Assembly (NCBI GenBank): GCA_017942165.1 | Contig: JAGKSB010000012.1 | Span: 1 to 64,000, forward strand | Source of the DNA: Rhinopithecimicrobium faecis | Lineage (GTDB): Bacteria > Bacteroidota > Bacteroidia > Sphingobacteriales > Sphingobacteriaceae | Length of the DNA: 64,000 nucleotides | Direction of reading: 5' to 3' | Shown: in pieces, positions 56,848 through 64,000 of the stretch | Numbering within the stretch: position 1 is the first letter of the stretch | Layout: each line of letters starts with the position of its first letter | The notes under the pieces: model-generated | What the model saw: only the letters and a program-made list of their open reading frames with translations | Told to the model about the DNA's origin: nothing | Databases searched by the model: none | Made by a program: the position numbers and the translations under genes

Positions 56848-58017
56848 ATGAAAAAAAATAGAATATTATTCGGCACGATGGCTATTACAGGAATCCTAGC
56901 ACTAGGTTCTTGTTCGGCAAGTAGAACATTCACCTATGGGGATGATGTTTACAACAGCCAATCTTCATCCAGACAGGTCTATCAAAGTCCTGACTACTAT
57001 TATGATGAACCCGTAGATGAGTATGCAGACAACCAAAATACGGGTTATTATGATGACGAATATTCGGATGAAGAATACCTTTCTGATGATTTTCAAGATT
57101 TAGAATATGCAAACCGTATCAATCGTTTTTACTATTCAAGCCCAGGCATGACCTATTACGATCCATTCTTTGACCCTTGGTATGGGTATGGATTTGGAGG
57201 AGGCTTCTATGGTCCAGGAATGGGCTTAGGATTTTCTAACTGGGGTTGGGGTAACTCTTGGAATATGGGCTTTGGCTTCGGTTGGGGTGGTGGATTCGGT
57301 GGCCTTTGGGGCAGACCTTACTACAGCTCAATGTGGGGCTGGGGATCTCCTTACTACGGCGGCTATTGGGGCGGCGGTTACTATGGTAACGGCTGGGGCA
57401 ACGGCTTTTATGGTGGTGGATATGGTGGTGGCTACGGAGGTAACTACAACAATGGACGCAATGGTAATGTACGCGTAGCAAGTCGTGATAATTTCAACAC
57501 ACGTACTTCCACGAATGGCATCAGTAGAAATACTAGTGGCCGGATTGTCTCTACAGGACGCACTAGAAACTCCAATGTAACTACAACGGGATCAAGAACA
57601 CGCGAATCATCTGTAGGCGTAGCGAATGGACGTACTAGAACTTCTGTCAACACATCTTCAGGCAGAACACGCACCATAAACAACGGTTCAGTAGGAAGTA
57701 CACGTACGCAGAATAGCTCTTATACAGGAAGTAGAACAAGAACCACGAATATGGGTATCTCTACCGACCGTAGAGGTAGTTCAAATTCAGGTATGACAAC
57801 GACTAGACAGCAACAAACACGTTCTTCACAACAGCAACAAACACGTTCTTCACAGCAGCAGTCACGAGCGATACAGCAACAGCCTACACGCTCATCACAA
57901 CCAACATACGCTCCTTCACGCTCTAACTCTTCTATGAGCTCTGGAGGTACGAGAAGTTCTGGTGGAAGTACTGGCGGCGGCGGTGGCATGACGCGTTCTG
58001 GCGGTAGAACACGATAA
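56848..58017 (+). CDS. Low-complexity lipoprotein (Gly/Tyr/Trp then Arg/Thr/Ser/Gln rich)
   Basis: 389 residues. MKKNRILFGTMAITGILALG ends in a lipobox SC (Cys22). A Tyr/Asp-rich stretch (35-85) is followed by a Gly/Trp/Tyr/Phe-rich core (about 95-210: GFGGGFYGPGMG, NGWGNGFYGGG), then an Arg/Thr/Ser-rich region with repeated GRTR or SRTR units and QQQTRSS repeats. I know similar proteins from Sphingobacteriaceae under unreliable names, with no known function. A surface-exposed, disordered or adhesive protein is a guess. A TTG at 56821 is possible but lacks the signal-peptide layout. Confidence 0.75.
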   Translation: MKKNRILFGTMAITGILALGSCSASRTFTYGDDVYNSQSSSRQVYQSPDYYYDEPVDEYADNQNTGYYDDEYSDEEYLSDDFQDLEYANRINRFYYSSPGMTYYDPFFDPWYGYGFGGGFYGPGMGLGFSNWGWGNSWNMGFGFGWGGGFGGLWGRPYYSSMWGWGSPYYGGYWGGGYYGNGWGNGFYGGGYGGGYGGNYNNGRNGNVRVASRDNFNTRTSTNGISRNTSGRIVSTGRTRNSNVTTTGSRTRESSVGVANGRTRTSVNTSSGRTRTINNGSVGSTRTQNSSYTGSRTRTTNMGISTDRRGSSNSGMTTTRQQQTRSSQQQQTRSSQQQSRAIQQQPTRSSQPTYAPSRSNSSMSSGGTRSSGGSTGGGGGMTRSGGRTR

Positions 58018-58046
58018 TATCACGAATTATATTATTAAGTAACTAT

Positions 58047-58087
58047 AGCCAATATTTAATTTGTATTTATTAAATATTGGCTTTTTT
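58047..58087 (+). terminator. Terminator of the low-complexity lipoprotein gene
   Basis: AGCCAATATTTA / TAAATATTGGCT, a 12-bp perfect hairpin followed by TTTTTT. Confidence 0.82.
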
Positions 58088-58100
58088 ATATTTCATATAT

Positions 58101-59657
58101 ATGACTATTAAAAAAGTTTTATTTTCAACAATTTTCTTGTCGACAATAATAGGGTCGGCAAAAGCGCAATACTTAGCTGATTCTTATAATTTTTCACAAG
58201 CAGACAATGGTGCTACAGCACGATTTAAAGGTTTAGGAAATGCACAAACGGCACTCGGGGGCGATATTTCTTCAATCTCTGGAAACCCTGCAGGTCTAGG
58301 TTTTTTCAATAGATCGGATGCTGCTGTAACAATGAATTATTTACACAACAATAATTCAGGAAAATATTATGACAAGATTACAGACACCAAAAAAGGTAAA
58401 TTTGGTCTTGAAAATGCCGGTGTGGTATTTAACTTCCCTGCTGTAGGGCAAAATGCAAACCGAGGCTGGTTAAATTTTAATGTTGGTATAGCGTATAACA
58501 AGACGAATGATTACCGCAATGATCTTAACTACGAAGGCAATAACACCGGTAGCACCATTGCTGATGCCATGACTGATATTGCCTACAACAACCCAAACTT
58601 CGATATTTCAAAAGATTATATTGGCAGTAAGTTAATCGCGCCAGTTCCAACAATAGGTACCGGGGCAAGACAAGATTTCTTTAATGTAGCCAGTGACTTC
58701 AACAACTATCAAGCGAATCAAATTATCGAGCGTGGAGATAGATCGGAAACAGCCGTTTCCTTTGGTACAAATTACAGCAATAAACTGTATCTAGGTTTGA
58801 GTTTAGGGCTTTCTACATTCCGCTATGAGACAGTCGCTCAATTTACGGAAAATGGATTCACGAAGACAGCACAAGATATTGCCAAAAGCTACCCTACGTC
58901 AAACTTTACAGACCCTCAGAACGAAAACTACGACTACACTGATGCTGTGTATGACTATGCATCCTACTATTCTCAACTTACAGAAGGCTCTGGAGTGGAC
59001 GTAAAATTAGGTTTAATCTACAAACCTGATCCTACTTGGAATATCGGTTTTACTTTCAAAACCCCCACTTGGTATACCGTACGTGATAACGCTGTAGAGG
59101 ACTTTGCAGTAAGCTATAGAAATGACGAAAATACAAATACCAGTTTTGCCAACTTCAAGTCCGGTGTCTATGAATATAGTACCGATTATAATTTACGTAC
59201 ACCCTACCGTGTAGCAGTCGGATTAACGAAATTCTTCGGCGCAGGTCTATTGACAGCAGATGCAGAATTTGTAGACTATTCAGCAACGAAATTCTCAATG
59301 CCAGGCTATGCTTCCGATGCGACAGAAGTAGCGATGAATGAATCCATTAAAAGCACCTATAAATCGGTGTTAAATGTAAAAGTCGGTGGAGAATATCTAT
59401 TTTCCAATACTTTCTCTGGCCGTTTAGGATTTAATTATAATGGAAACCCTTACAAGGAGGCAGATTATAAAAACTTAGCCGGCACTGCAGGTCTAGGTCT
59501 TAAATTCGCCAATGGCGCTTATGTAGATCTTGCCGTAGTTCACAATGCGATAAGTTACAACCACAGCCCATATTCGTCGGAGTTAATTACTGTGGCTCCA
59601 GCAGCGATAAAATTGCAACGTACCAATGCGGTACTTACGATTGGCACCAAATTCTAG
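58101..59657 (+). CDS. OmpP1/FadL-type outer membrane protein
   Basis: 518 residues with a signal peptide (IFLSTIIGSAKAQ) and the FadL/OmpP1 N-terminal hatch pattern ARFKGLGNAQTALGGD, SSISGNPAGLGF. Barrel strands fill the rest. Members take up long-chain or hydrophobic compounds; in Bacteroidota they are often called hemin or hydrocarbon receptors without proof. The ATG at 58101 is used because the TTG at 58077 lies in the preceding terminator. Confidence 0.9.
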   Translation: MTIKKVLFSTIFLSTIIGSAKAQYLADSYNFSQADNGATARFKGLGNAQTALGGDISSISGNPAGLGFFNRSDAAVTMNYLHNNNSGKYYDKITDTKKGKFGLENAGVVFNFPAVGQNANRGWLNFNVGIAYNKTNDYRNDLNYEGNNTGSTIADAMTDIAYNNPNFDISKDYIGSKLIAPVPTIGTGARQDFFNVASDFNNYQANQIIERGDRSETAVSFGTNYSNKLYLGLSLGLSTFRYETVAQFTENGFTKTAQDIAKSYPTSNFTDPQNENYDYTDAVYDYASYYSQLTEGSGVDVKLGLIYKPDPTWNIGFTFKTPTWYTVRDNAVEDFAVSYRNDENTNTSFANFKSGVYEYSTDYNLRTPYRVAVGLTKFFGAGLLTADAEFVDYSATKFSMPGYASDATEVAMNESIKSTYKSVLNVKVGGEYLFSNTFSGRLGFNYNGNPYKEADYKNLAGTAGLGLKFANGAYVDLAVVHNAISYNHSPYSSELITVAPAAIKLQRTNAVLTIGTKF

Positions 59658-59695
59658 AATAGCGATCATAAACCGATCATAGAATAGCGATCATA
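59655..59695. repeat. 16-bp direct repeat at the stop codon of the FadL-like gene
   Basis: TAGAATAGCGATCATA occurs at 59655 and 59680 (25-bp period). The first copy starts with the stop codon. Confidence 0.88.
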
Positions 59696-59700
59696 GAAAT

Positions 59701-59736
59701 AAAAAAGTACGCTGGAAAATTCCAGCGTACTTTTTT
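59701..59736. terminator. Bidirectional terminator
   Basis: AAAAAAGTACGCTGGAA and its perfect complement on both sides of a 2-base centre, between convergent genes. Confidence 0.88.
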
Positions 59737-59759
59737 ATGTTAAAGCGATCCACGACAAG

Positions 59760-61097
59760 CTACACACACTTACGCACGAAGAGGTTATAGTTTTCATGCT
59801 TCTCCACCTGCACCAGATCTCCGGCATCAATAAACCCATCGAGGGCAACAGCATCATACCATACACCGTCGATTTCTATTTTCCCCGAAGGACGCAGAAC
59901 AGTCTTCGCAACACCTCTTCTACCAAGCATATCGGCCTTTAATACCGAGGAGGTGTAACCTTGATCGGCCTGCTGCTCATCAGCAAGCACCAGGCGTTTG
60001 AAAGCCGTCGATTGAATTAAATTCTTGCCGAAAATAACAAAGAGCACGATCGCTAGGAGTATCGCCCCAAGGACGATTATAAATGAGTTAAATAACATAC
60101 CTGGATAAGAGAGTTTAAAGTCTAAGAAATCATTGGCAACAAGGGAGAATGACAATCCTGAAATCGTGCATATCAAACCCAATATCCCGGCCACGCCAAA
60201 GCCTGGGATAACAAATATCTCCAAGGCAAGAAGGATAATACCGACCACAAATAGCGCTATCTCCCAAGAGTCTGCCAGCCCCTGCCCATAGAGAGGAACG
60301 AAGTAGAAAATGGCCGCTAACAAAGCGATCACTAATGGAAAACCGATACCGGGGCTCTGCAGCTCCAGATATATGCCCCCAATAATCAGGAGGACTAATA
60401 GTGCGGAAACCATGGGGTGAATAATAAAGGAAATCAACTTATCTAAGACAGACTCCACATAAACTATAACATTAGGACTATCAATCTTTAGCGCTGTATA
60501 GATGTCGTTTATGTTCTTAGCCTCCCCCGTTATAAGCCCTACTTTAGCGGCTTCTTCAGAAGTTAAGGTCAATAATTTACCATCCATTTTCAAACTAGGA
60601 ATTGAGATCGAAGGGTCTACAAAAGCCTCCGCTATCTGTGGATTACGCCCCTTTACTTCTGCCGTAGCACGCATTAAGCTGCGCATATAAGATTGGTATT
60701 TTTCCGGAAGCACCTCACCCTGCGCATTCACCACAGAGGCCGCTCCAATGCTCCCTCCCTGCTGCATAAATATATAATCTGCAGCCAAGGAAATTAAAGC
60801 GCCTGCCGATGCCGCATTGTTGTTTATATAGACAATAGTTTTAATTTTCGAAGCCAATAAGCGTGTACGAATGGAGTCAGCAAAATTTATCTCCCCCCCA
60901 AAAGTATTCAACTCTATCAGCACATAATCAGCCTTATTTAATTGCGCCTGCTGCAGCCCATTTTTCACTAAACGCCAAGCATTGGAGTTGATTTCAGTCT
61001 TTAAGTTAAACTTATATACCGTTTCCCCAAATAATAGCTGACTGCCGACTCCAAGAAGTATGAAGGTTAATAGAAATGATTTTATAAATTTGCTCAT
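59760..61097 (-). CDS. NfeD-family membrane-bound serine protease
   Basis: 445 residues: signal or TM at about 6-24, a ClpP/SppA-like protease domain with Ser97 (NNNAASAGALIS) and Lys133 (LPEKYQSYMRS) as the likely Ser-Lys dyad, four to five TM segments (about 225-365), and a C-terminal NfeD OB-fold (GRRGVAKTVLRPSGKIEIDG). Long NfeD proteins usually pair with a stomatin/flotillin gene; none is adjacent here. It is divergent from the DUF4905-like gene. Confidence 0.92.
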   Translation of the reverse strand: MSKFIKSFLLTFILLGVGSQLLFGETVYKFNLKTEINSNAWRLVKNGLQQAQLNKADYVLIELNTFGGEINFADSIRTRLLASKIKTIVYINNNAASAGALISLAADYIFMQQGGSIGAASVVNAQGEVLPEKYQSYMRSLMRATAEVKGRNPQIAEAFVDPSISIPSLKMDGKLLTLTSEEAAKVGLITGEAKNINDIYTALKIDSPNVIVYVESVLDKLISFIIHPMVSALLVLLIIGGIYLELQSPGIGFPLVIALLAAIFYFVPLYGQGLADSWEIALFVVGIILLALEIFVIPGFGVAGILGLICTISGLSFSLVANDFLDFKLSYPGMLFNSFIIVLGAILLAIVLFVIFGKNLIQSTAFKRLVLADEQQADQGYTSSVLKADMLGRRGVAKTVLRPSGKIEIDGVWYDAVALDGFIDAGDLVQVEKHENYNLFVRKCV

Positions 61098-61146
61098 AAA
61101 CGTATTAGCTTTACAACGTAACTGTAAGATAAGAAAGAAAAATCGA

Positions 61147-61899
61147 ATGTCCCTATATAATCTTAAAAATGCCTTTCATATCCAAGTGGGCTTACCCATA
61201 TGGCGGATAGAAATTGACGAAAAAAAACAACTCATCGCCGTAGAAAGCAGGCAGCAAGATGGCTCAAAGCCCCAGCTCTCGGTATATACTTTTCAGGGTG
61301 AAGAAATATGTAGCCCACTACAGCTTCCAGCGAAAGAATGGACCTTAGCCTCCATTCAAGGGGATTATATCGTATGCAAAAAATTTGGCAGCGCCACACC
61401 CTTGGCTGCTGGCGTACTTATTTACAACTTTAGGACTTCCGAAGTCCCTAGCAGCTTTCTGGCACACCACTACTTGGAGGCTCTGGAAGGAGCAGTAAAA
61501 GTACGCCATCAAAATTTTCAAACTGGATTTGAAGAATATGTGCTGCTTGGGGAAAATACACTACGCCGAAGCCTACCCACGGCTATTAAACCTTTTGTAA
61601 ACAAGATAGTCTATCCGTTACACTATCAGGGTAAAAGACCGAAATTTCTTGCCCCCTATGCAGCGATTGAAGATTTATGGATCTCGCAGGTGGGCGATAA
61701 ATATATATGGACTTACTATCAGAAGAATCAAGAACTATGGGACATAAAATTATTAGTATCAAACAAATACGAGGTATTTGCAGAAGCTACGATCGCAGAA
61801 GGATTGAAACTGCGGGTGCCAACAATCTATTTTCAAGTAGAAGAACAAATATTTCTTTTGACAGACAATAAACAAGAAATTGTTTCGTATTTAGTATAA
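61147..61899 (+). CDS. DUF4905-like protein
   Basis: 250 residues, probably DUF4905, a family known mostly from Sphingobacteriaceae. The N-terminus MSLYNLKNAFHIQVGLPIWR and repeated strand-turn units (IDEKKQLIAVESRQQDG, VYTFQGEEI) suggest a beta-propeller-like fold. No signal peptide. Function unknown. The frame is open upstream to 61060, but the ATG at 61147 fits and avoids overlap with the divergent gene. The LysM gene follows at once. Confidence 0.65.
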   Translation: MSLYNLKNAFHIQVGLPIWRIEIDEKKQLIAVESRQQDGSKPQLSVYTFQGEEICSPLQLPAKEWTLASIQGDYIVCKKFGSATPLAAGVLIYNFRTSEVPSSFLAHHYLEALEGAVKVRHQNFQTGFEEYVLLGENTLRRSLPTAIKPFVNKIVYPLHYQGKRPKFLAPYAAIEDLWISQVGDKYIWTYYQKNQELWDIKLLVSNKYEVFAEATIAEGLKLRVPTIYFQVEEQIFLLTDNKQEIVSYLV

Positions 61900-61911
61900 T
61901 TGCAAATTATT

Positions 61912-62817
61912 ATGGATATTAAAGTAAATAAAACACGATATAAAAAGATGTTTGCCCTGTCATTTTTGGCTTTGGCATTCTCAACACAAACGGTAAAAGC
62001 TTCTTCCAACTACACTTTTAGCCCCGATTCTGTAGGGGTGGAAAATGTCAATGGGGAGACTTATATAATTCATAAAGCCGAAAAGGGCGATACCTATTAT
62101 AAATTGAGCCGTAAATACAACGTTGTAGTGAACAATGTTATCAAAGCCAATAGTAATAAGTCTATAGGCCTTGGAGACCTTCTAAAAGTCCCTACAGGAA
62201 GGCCTTTTACACAAAATACAGCTTCTACCCCAACAGCTAGCGATAAGAAACCTGGAAATGCGGCAATTCTTACAGACTATAAAGTTGGCGAGAAAGAAAC
62301 ATTATATGCTATCTCCAGACGCTTTGACGTATCGGTTGAAGAGCTTAAAAAAGCGAATAACCTGACCTCCAACAGCTTGAAAAATGGACAAATACTACGT
62401 ATCCCAAATGCGGATTATGTAGCTCCCCGTAAAGTGGAGCCTGTCGTGGCGATTGCTGTTCCAGAAACTAGCGATACTGTAGCCGATATATTTGAAGAAA
62501 CGAAAGAACTTCGCGCCAACCGTTATGGTCTTCGGGAGAAGAAAGAACGTGGTATTGGCGTTTGGATGGACGGATTAAATGCCGAAGGATCCTCCAACTT
62601 AGCACTCCATAAATTTGCTCCCATTGGAACAATTTTAAAAATTACCAATCCAATGACAAAATCGGTTACCTTTGCAAAAGTTGTAGGGAAATTTAATGAC
62701 AATGCAGAAAATGAAAATGCCATTGTCATCCTTTCCAAATCTGCAGCGGCCTATATTGGTGCTTTGGATAAGCGTTTCCAAGTGGAGATTACTTATGGCG
62801 TACCTCTAACAGACTAA
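61912..62817 (+). CDS. LysM protein with RlpA-like C-terminal domain
   Basis: 301 residues, exported (signal peptide LSFLALAFSTQTVKAS). Two LysM domains bind peptidoglycan: HKAEKGDTYYKLSRKYNV (about 50-95) and YKVGEKETLYAISRRFDV (about 125-170). Residues 215-300 look like a divergent RlpA/double-psi barrel (NLALHKFAPIGTILKITNP), so it may bind or trim glycan strands; catalytic residues are not clear. It starts 12 bases after DUF4905. A TTG at 61900 would overlap nothing but adds four residues only. Confidence 0.85.
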   Translation: MDIKVNKTRYKKMFALSFLALAFSTQTVKASSNYTFSPDSVGVENVNGETYIIHKAEKGDTYYKLSRKYNVVVNNVIKANSNKSIGLGDLLKVPTGRPFTQNTASTPTASDKKPGNAAILTDYKVGEKETLYAISRRFDVSVEELKKANNLTSNSLKNGQILRIPNADYVAPRKVEPVVAIAVPETSDTVADIFEETKELRANRYGLREKKERGIGVWMDGLNAEGSSNLALHKFAPIGTILKITNPMTKSVTFAKVVGKFNDNAENENAIVILSKSAAAYIGALDKRFQVEITYGVPLTD

Positions 62818-62852
62818 TAAACAGTATTAACACTCGACATTTCATTCTTCAA

Positions 62853-63488
62853 ATGAATAACAAACCCTATGTAATTGGAATTGCTGGAAGCAGCGGTTCT
62901 GGAAAAACATTTTTTTTAAATAGTTTCTTAAATCACTTCGACCCTTCGCAAGTGACTTTAATTTCGCAAGACGATTATTATATTCCTTCCAACACGAAAA
63001 CGCAGGAAGAGAATAAATTATACAATTTCGATGTGCCTACAGCGATTGATCGCGCGGCATTCTTCAAGGATATTTCTGACCTCTTTGAAGGAAAGACGGT
63101 CTATAAAGAGGAATATACCTTTAACAACCCCGATATAAAGCCGAAGTTGTTAGAGATTAAACCAGCACCGATTTTAATTATTGAAGGCCTTTTTATCTTC
63201 CACTACACGGAAGTAAATGACCTGTTAAATCACAAAATTTTCTTAGATGCGAATGAAGATGTGGCTTTAGAGCGTCGATTACGCCGTGATTTAATTGAGC
63301 GTGGTTACTTTGAAGAAGATGTACGCTATAAATGGGTAAACCATGTCGTGCCTTCATATAACACCTACCTGTTGCCATTTAAAGATAGCTGTGATCGCGT
63401 AATTATCAATAATACCGATGATCCAGCTCCTATCAATCAGATTACAGATGAAATTTGTAAAGAGCTTTCAGAAAAGATAAAATTTTAA
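62853..63488 (+). CDS. udk: Uridine kinase
   Basis: Phosphorylates uridine and cytidine in pyrimidine salvage. 211 residues with the P-loop GIAGSSGSGKT (9-19), SQDDYY, the FDVPTAIDR substrate loop and RRLRRDLIERGY LID region. Normal length. It follows the LysM gene by 35 bases. Confidence 0.94.
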   Translation: MNNKPYVIGIAGSSGSGKTFFLNSFLNHFDPSQVTLISQDDYYIPSNTKTQEENKLYNFDVPTAIDRAAFFKDISDLFEGKTVYKEEYTFNNPDIKPKLLEIKPAPILIIEGLFIFHYTEVNDLLNHKIFLDANEDVALERRLRRDLIERGYFEEDVRYKWVNHVVPSYNTYLLPFKDSCDRVIINNTDDPAPINQITDEICKELSEKIKF

Positions 63489-63519
63489 ATTTTTCTATTT
63501 ACAATCATTCTAAATAATG

Positions 63520-63527
63520 TATATTTG
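63520..63527 (+). promoter_or_regulatory. -7 box of the small Cys/Lys-rich gene
   Basis: A perfect TATATTTG 3 bases before the ATG at 63531, with a TTTA about 19 bases upstream. It predicts a leaderless transcript. Confidence 0.5.
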
Positions 63528-63530
63528 CGT

Positions 63531-63701
63531 ATGCTTAAACTTGAAAAACTACAAGTACTAGAAGAGTCGTCAAACTCACCGTTTGACCCCGCAACCTTCA
63601 AAGGTGTAAATCCATATATGGAATTTACTTGTCAAGTATTCAAAAAATGCTGTAAAAAGTACAAAAAAGGTAAGCGTTGTTCAAAATGCCCAGATAGATA
63701 G
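63531..63701 (+). CDS. Small Cys/Lys-rich protein (56 residues)
   Basis: MLKLEKLQVLEESSNSPFDP leads into a basic tail with five cysteines: Cys34, Cys40, Cys41, Cys50 and Cys53. The pattern CC-x8-C-x2-C among many lysines could bind zinc or nucleic acid. A perfect -7 box just upstream and a strong terminator just downstream support a real gene. I do not know its function. Confidence 0.7.
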   Translation: MLKLEKLQVLEESSNSPFDPATFKGVNPYMEFTCQVFKKCCKKYKKGKRCSKCPDR

Positions 63702-63727
63702 CATTATTTTTAATAATATACCTCTTT

Positions 63728-63776
63728 AAAAAGCATTCCTATACCTCCATCTTGGAAGTAGGAATGCTTTTTTTTT
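63728..63776 (+). terminator. Terminator of the small Cys/Lys-rich gene
   Basis: AAAAAGCATTCCTA / TAGGAATGCTTTTT, a 14-bp stem with a 17-base loop, followed by more T. Confidence 0.85.
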
Positions 63777-63799
63777 AAAGGTATCCATCTAATATTCCC

Positions 63800-63807
63800 T
63801 ATATTTG
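63800..63807 (+). promoter_or_regulatory. -7 box of the DUF4442 gene
   Basis: A perfect TATATTTG, 5 bases before the ATG at 63813. Confidence 0.5.
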
Positions 63808-63812
63808 CAAGC

Positions 63813-64000
63813 ATGCATTGGACTCCAAAATCCTTAAAATGGTTACTTCGGTTTTACCCACCCTTATTCTTTCAAAGAATCTGGGTAAATAAGATATATG
63901 ATGATTTCACAGGCATAGATATTACCATCCGTAGAAGCTTATTTAATATAAACTATAATAAAAGCATATTTGGAGGCACGATCTACGCTGCGACAGACCC
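63813..64000 (+). CDS. DUF4442 (hotdog thioesterase-like) protein, N-terminal part
   Basis: The frame runs off the right edge after 62 codons. KSLKWLLRFYPPLFFQRIWV and SIFGGTIYAATDP match the start of DUF4442 proteins, which have a hotdog fold like acyl-CoA thioesterases. The active site lies outside the window. Confidence 0.8.
   Translation, partial: MHWTPKSLKWLLRFYPPLFFQRIWVNKIYDDFTGIDITIRRSLFNINYNKSIFGGTIYAATD

Noticed and set aside
57800..57905. CRISPR-like direct repeats
   Set aside because: The repeated CAACAAACACGTTCTTCACA-type units are in-frame codons for QQTRSS within a protein, with no spacers.
57236..57989. His-rich and Cys-rich minus-strand frames opposite the low-complexity lipoprotein
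   Set aside because: They are mirror images of Gly/Trp and Gln/Arg/Ser codon runs; the plus-strand frame has a signal peptide, lipobox and terminator.

Overview
The window looks like a piece of a Bacteroidota chromosome, most likely Sphingobacteriaceae (Sphingobacterium-like). The reasons are an AT-rich composition (roughly 40% GC by eye), promoters of the TTG / TAnnTTTG type before several genes, and typical family content: DUF3467, a DUF4905-like protein, TIGR02757, a PCMD-type lipoprotein, OmpP1/FadL-type barrels, archaeal-type prolyl-tRNA synthetase, an acyl-ACP desaturase and SufE/SufS. The genus is inference. Most of the window is housekeeping; I see no prophage, CRISPR array or recognisable defence island.

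Layout. 1-500: the tail of an ISAon1/ISL3-like transposase, then a Thr-Tyr-Thr tRNA operon on the minus strand. 717-6726: clpB, a DUF72 protein, a TPR protein, a C40 peptidase and a universal stress protein. 6791-13068: a minus-strand block with an RsmB-like methyltransferase, a periplasmic-binding-type lipoprotein, guaA, pyrF, a TlpA-like thioredoxin and an RluA-type pseudouridine synthase. 13185-16342: panB with a membrane protein, facing obg and adk. 16407-17133: four tandem tRNA-Arg(ACG) genes. 17246-24745: hydrolase, patatin, a TetR/nitroreductase operon, a FrnE-like DsbA protein and smc. 24837-33315: the main accessory locus, a heavy-metal efflux RND system (outer membrane barrel, TolC-type protein, CzcA/CusA-type pump, adaptor) beside its own histidine kinase and OmpR-type regulator.

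33371-47168: GNAT/nitrilase fusion, M42 peptidase, DUF3467, lgt, an MFS exporter, aroQ, a Wzi/RemB-like barrel, a GH125 mannosidase, murI, a PCMD lipoprotein with a small barrel, and a SulP transporter. 47289-58017: sufS-sufE, acyl-ACP desaturase, a His-rich thioredoxin-like lipoprotein, gap, GNAT, then a minus-strand run proS - SDR - cystathionine synthase - TIGR02757, and a low-complexity lipoprotein. 58101-64000: FadL-like porin, NfeD-type protease, DUF4905, LysM/RlpA protein, udk, a 56-residue Cys/Lys-rich protein and the start of a DUF4442 protein.

The most interesting signals are regulatory. The efflux promoter has a perfect -7 box, no -33 box, and four TTAGA repeats spaced exactly 11 bp just upstream, as expected for an activating OmpR-family regulator; the regulator gene next door starts directly against a 14-bp perfect inverted repeat. 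The TetR gene has a complete promoter overlapped by a 21-bp near-perfect dyad. Three tRNA promoters match the Bacteroidota consensus with 19-20 bp spacing. A further pattern is a set of short (15-25 bp) tandem duplications placed at gene starts and stops.
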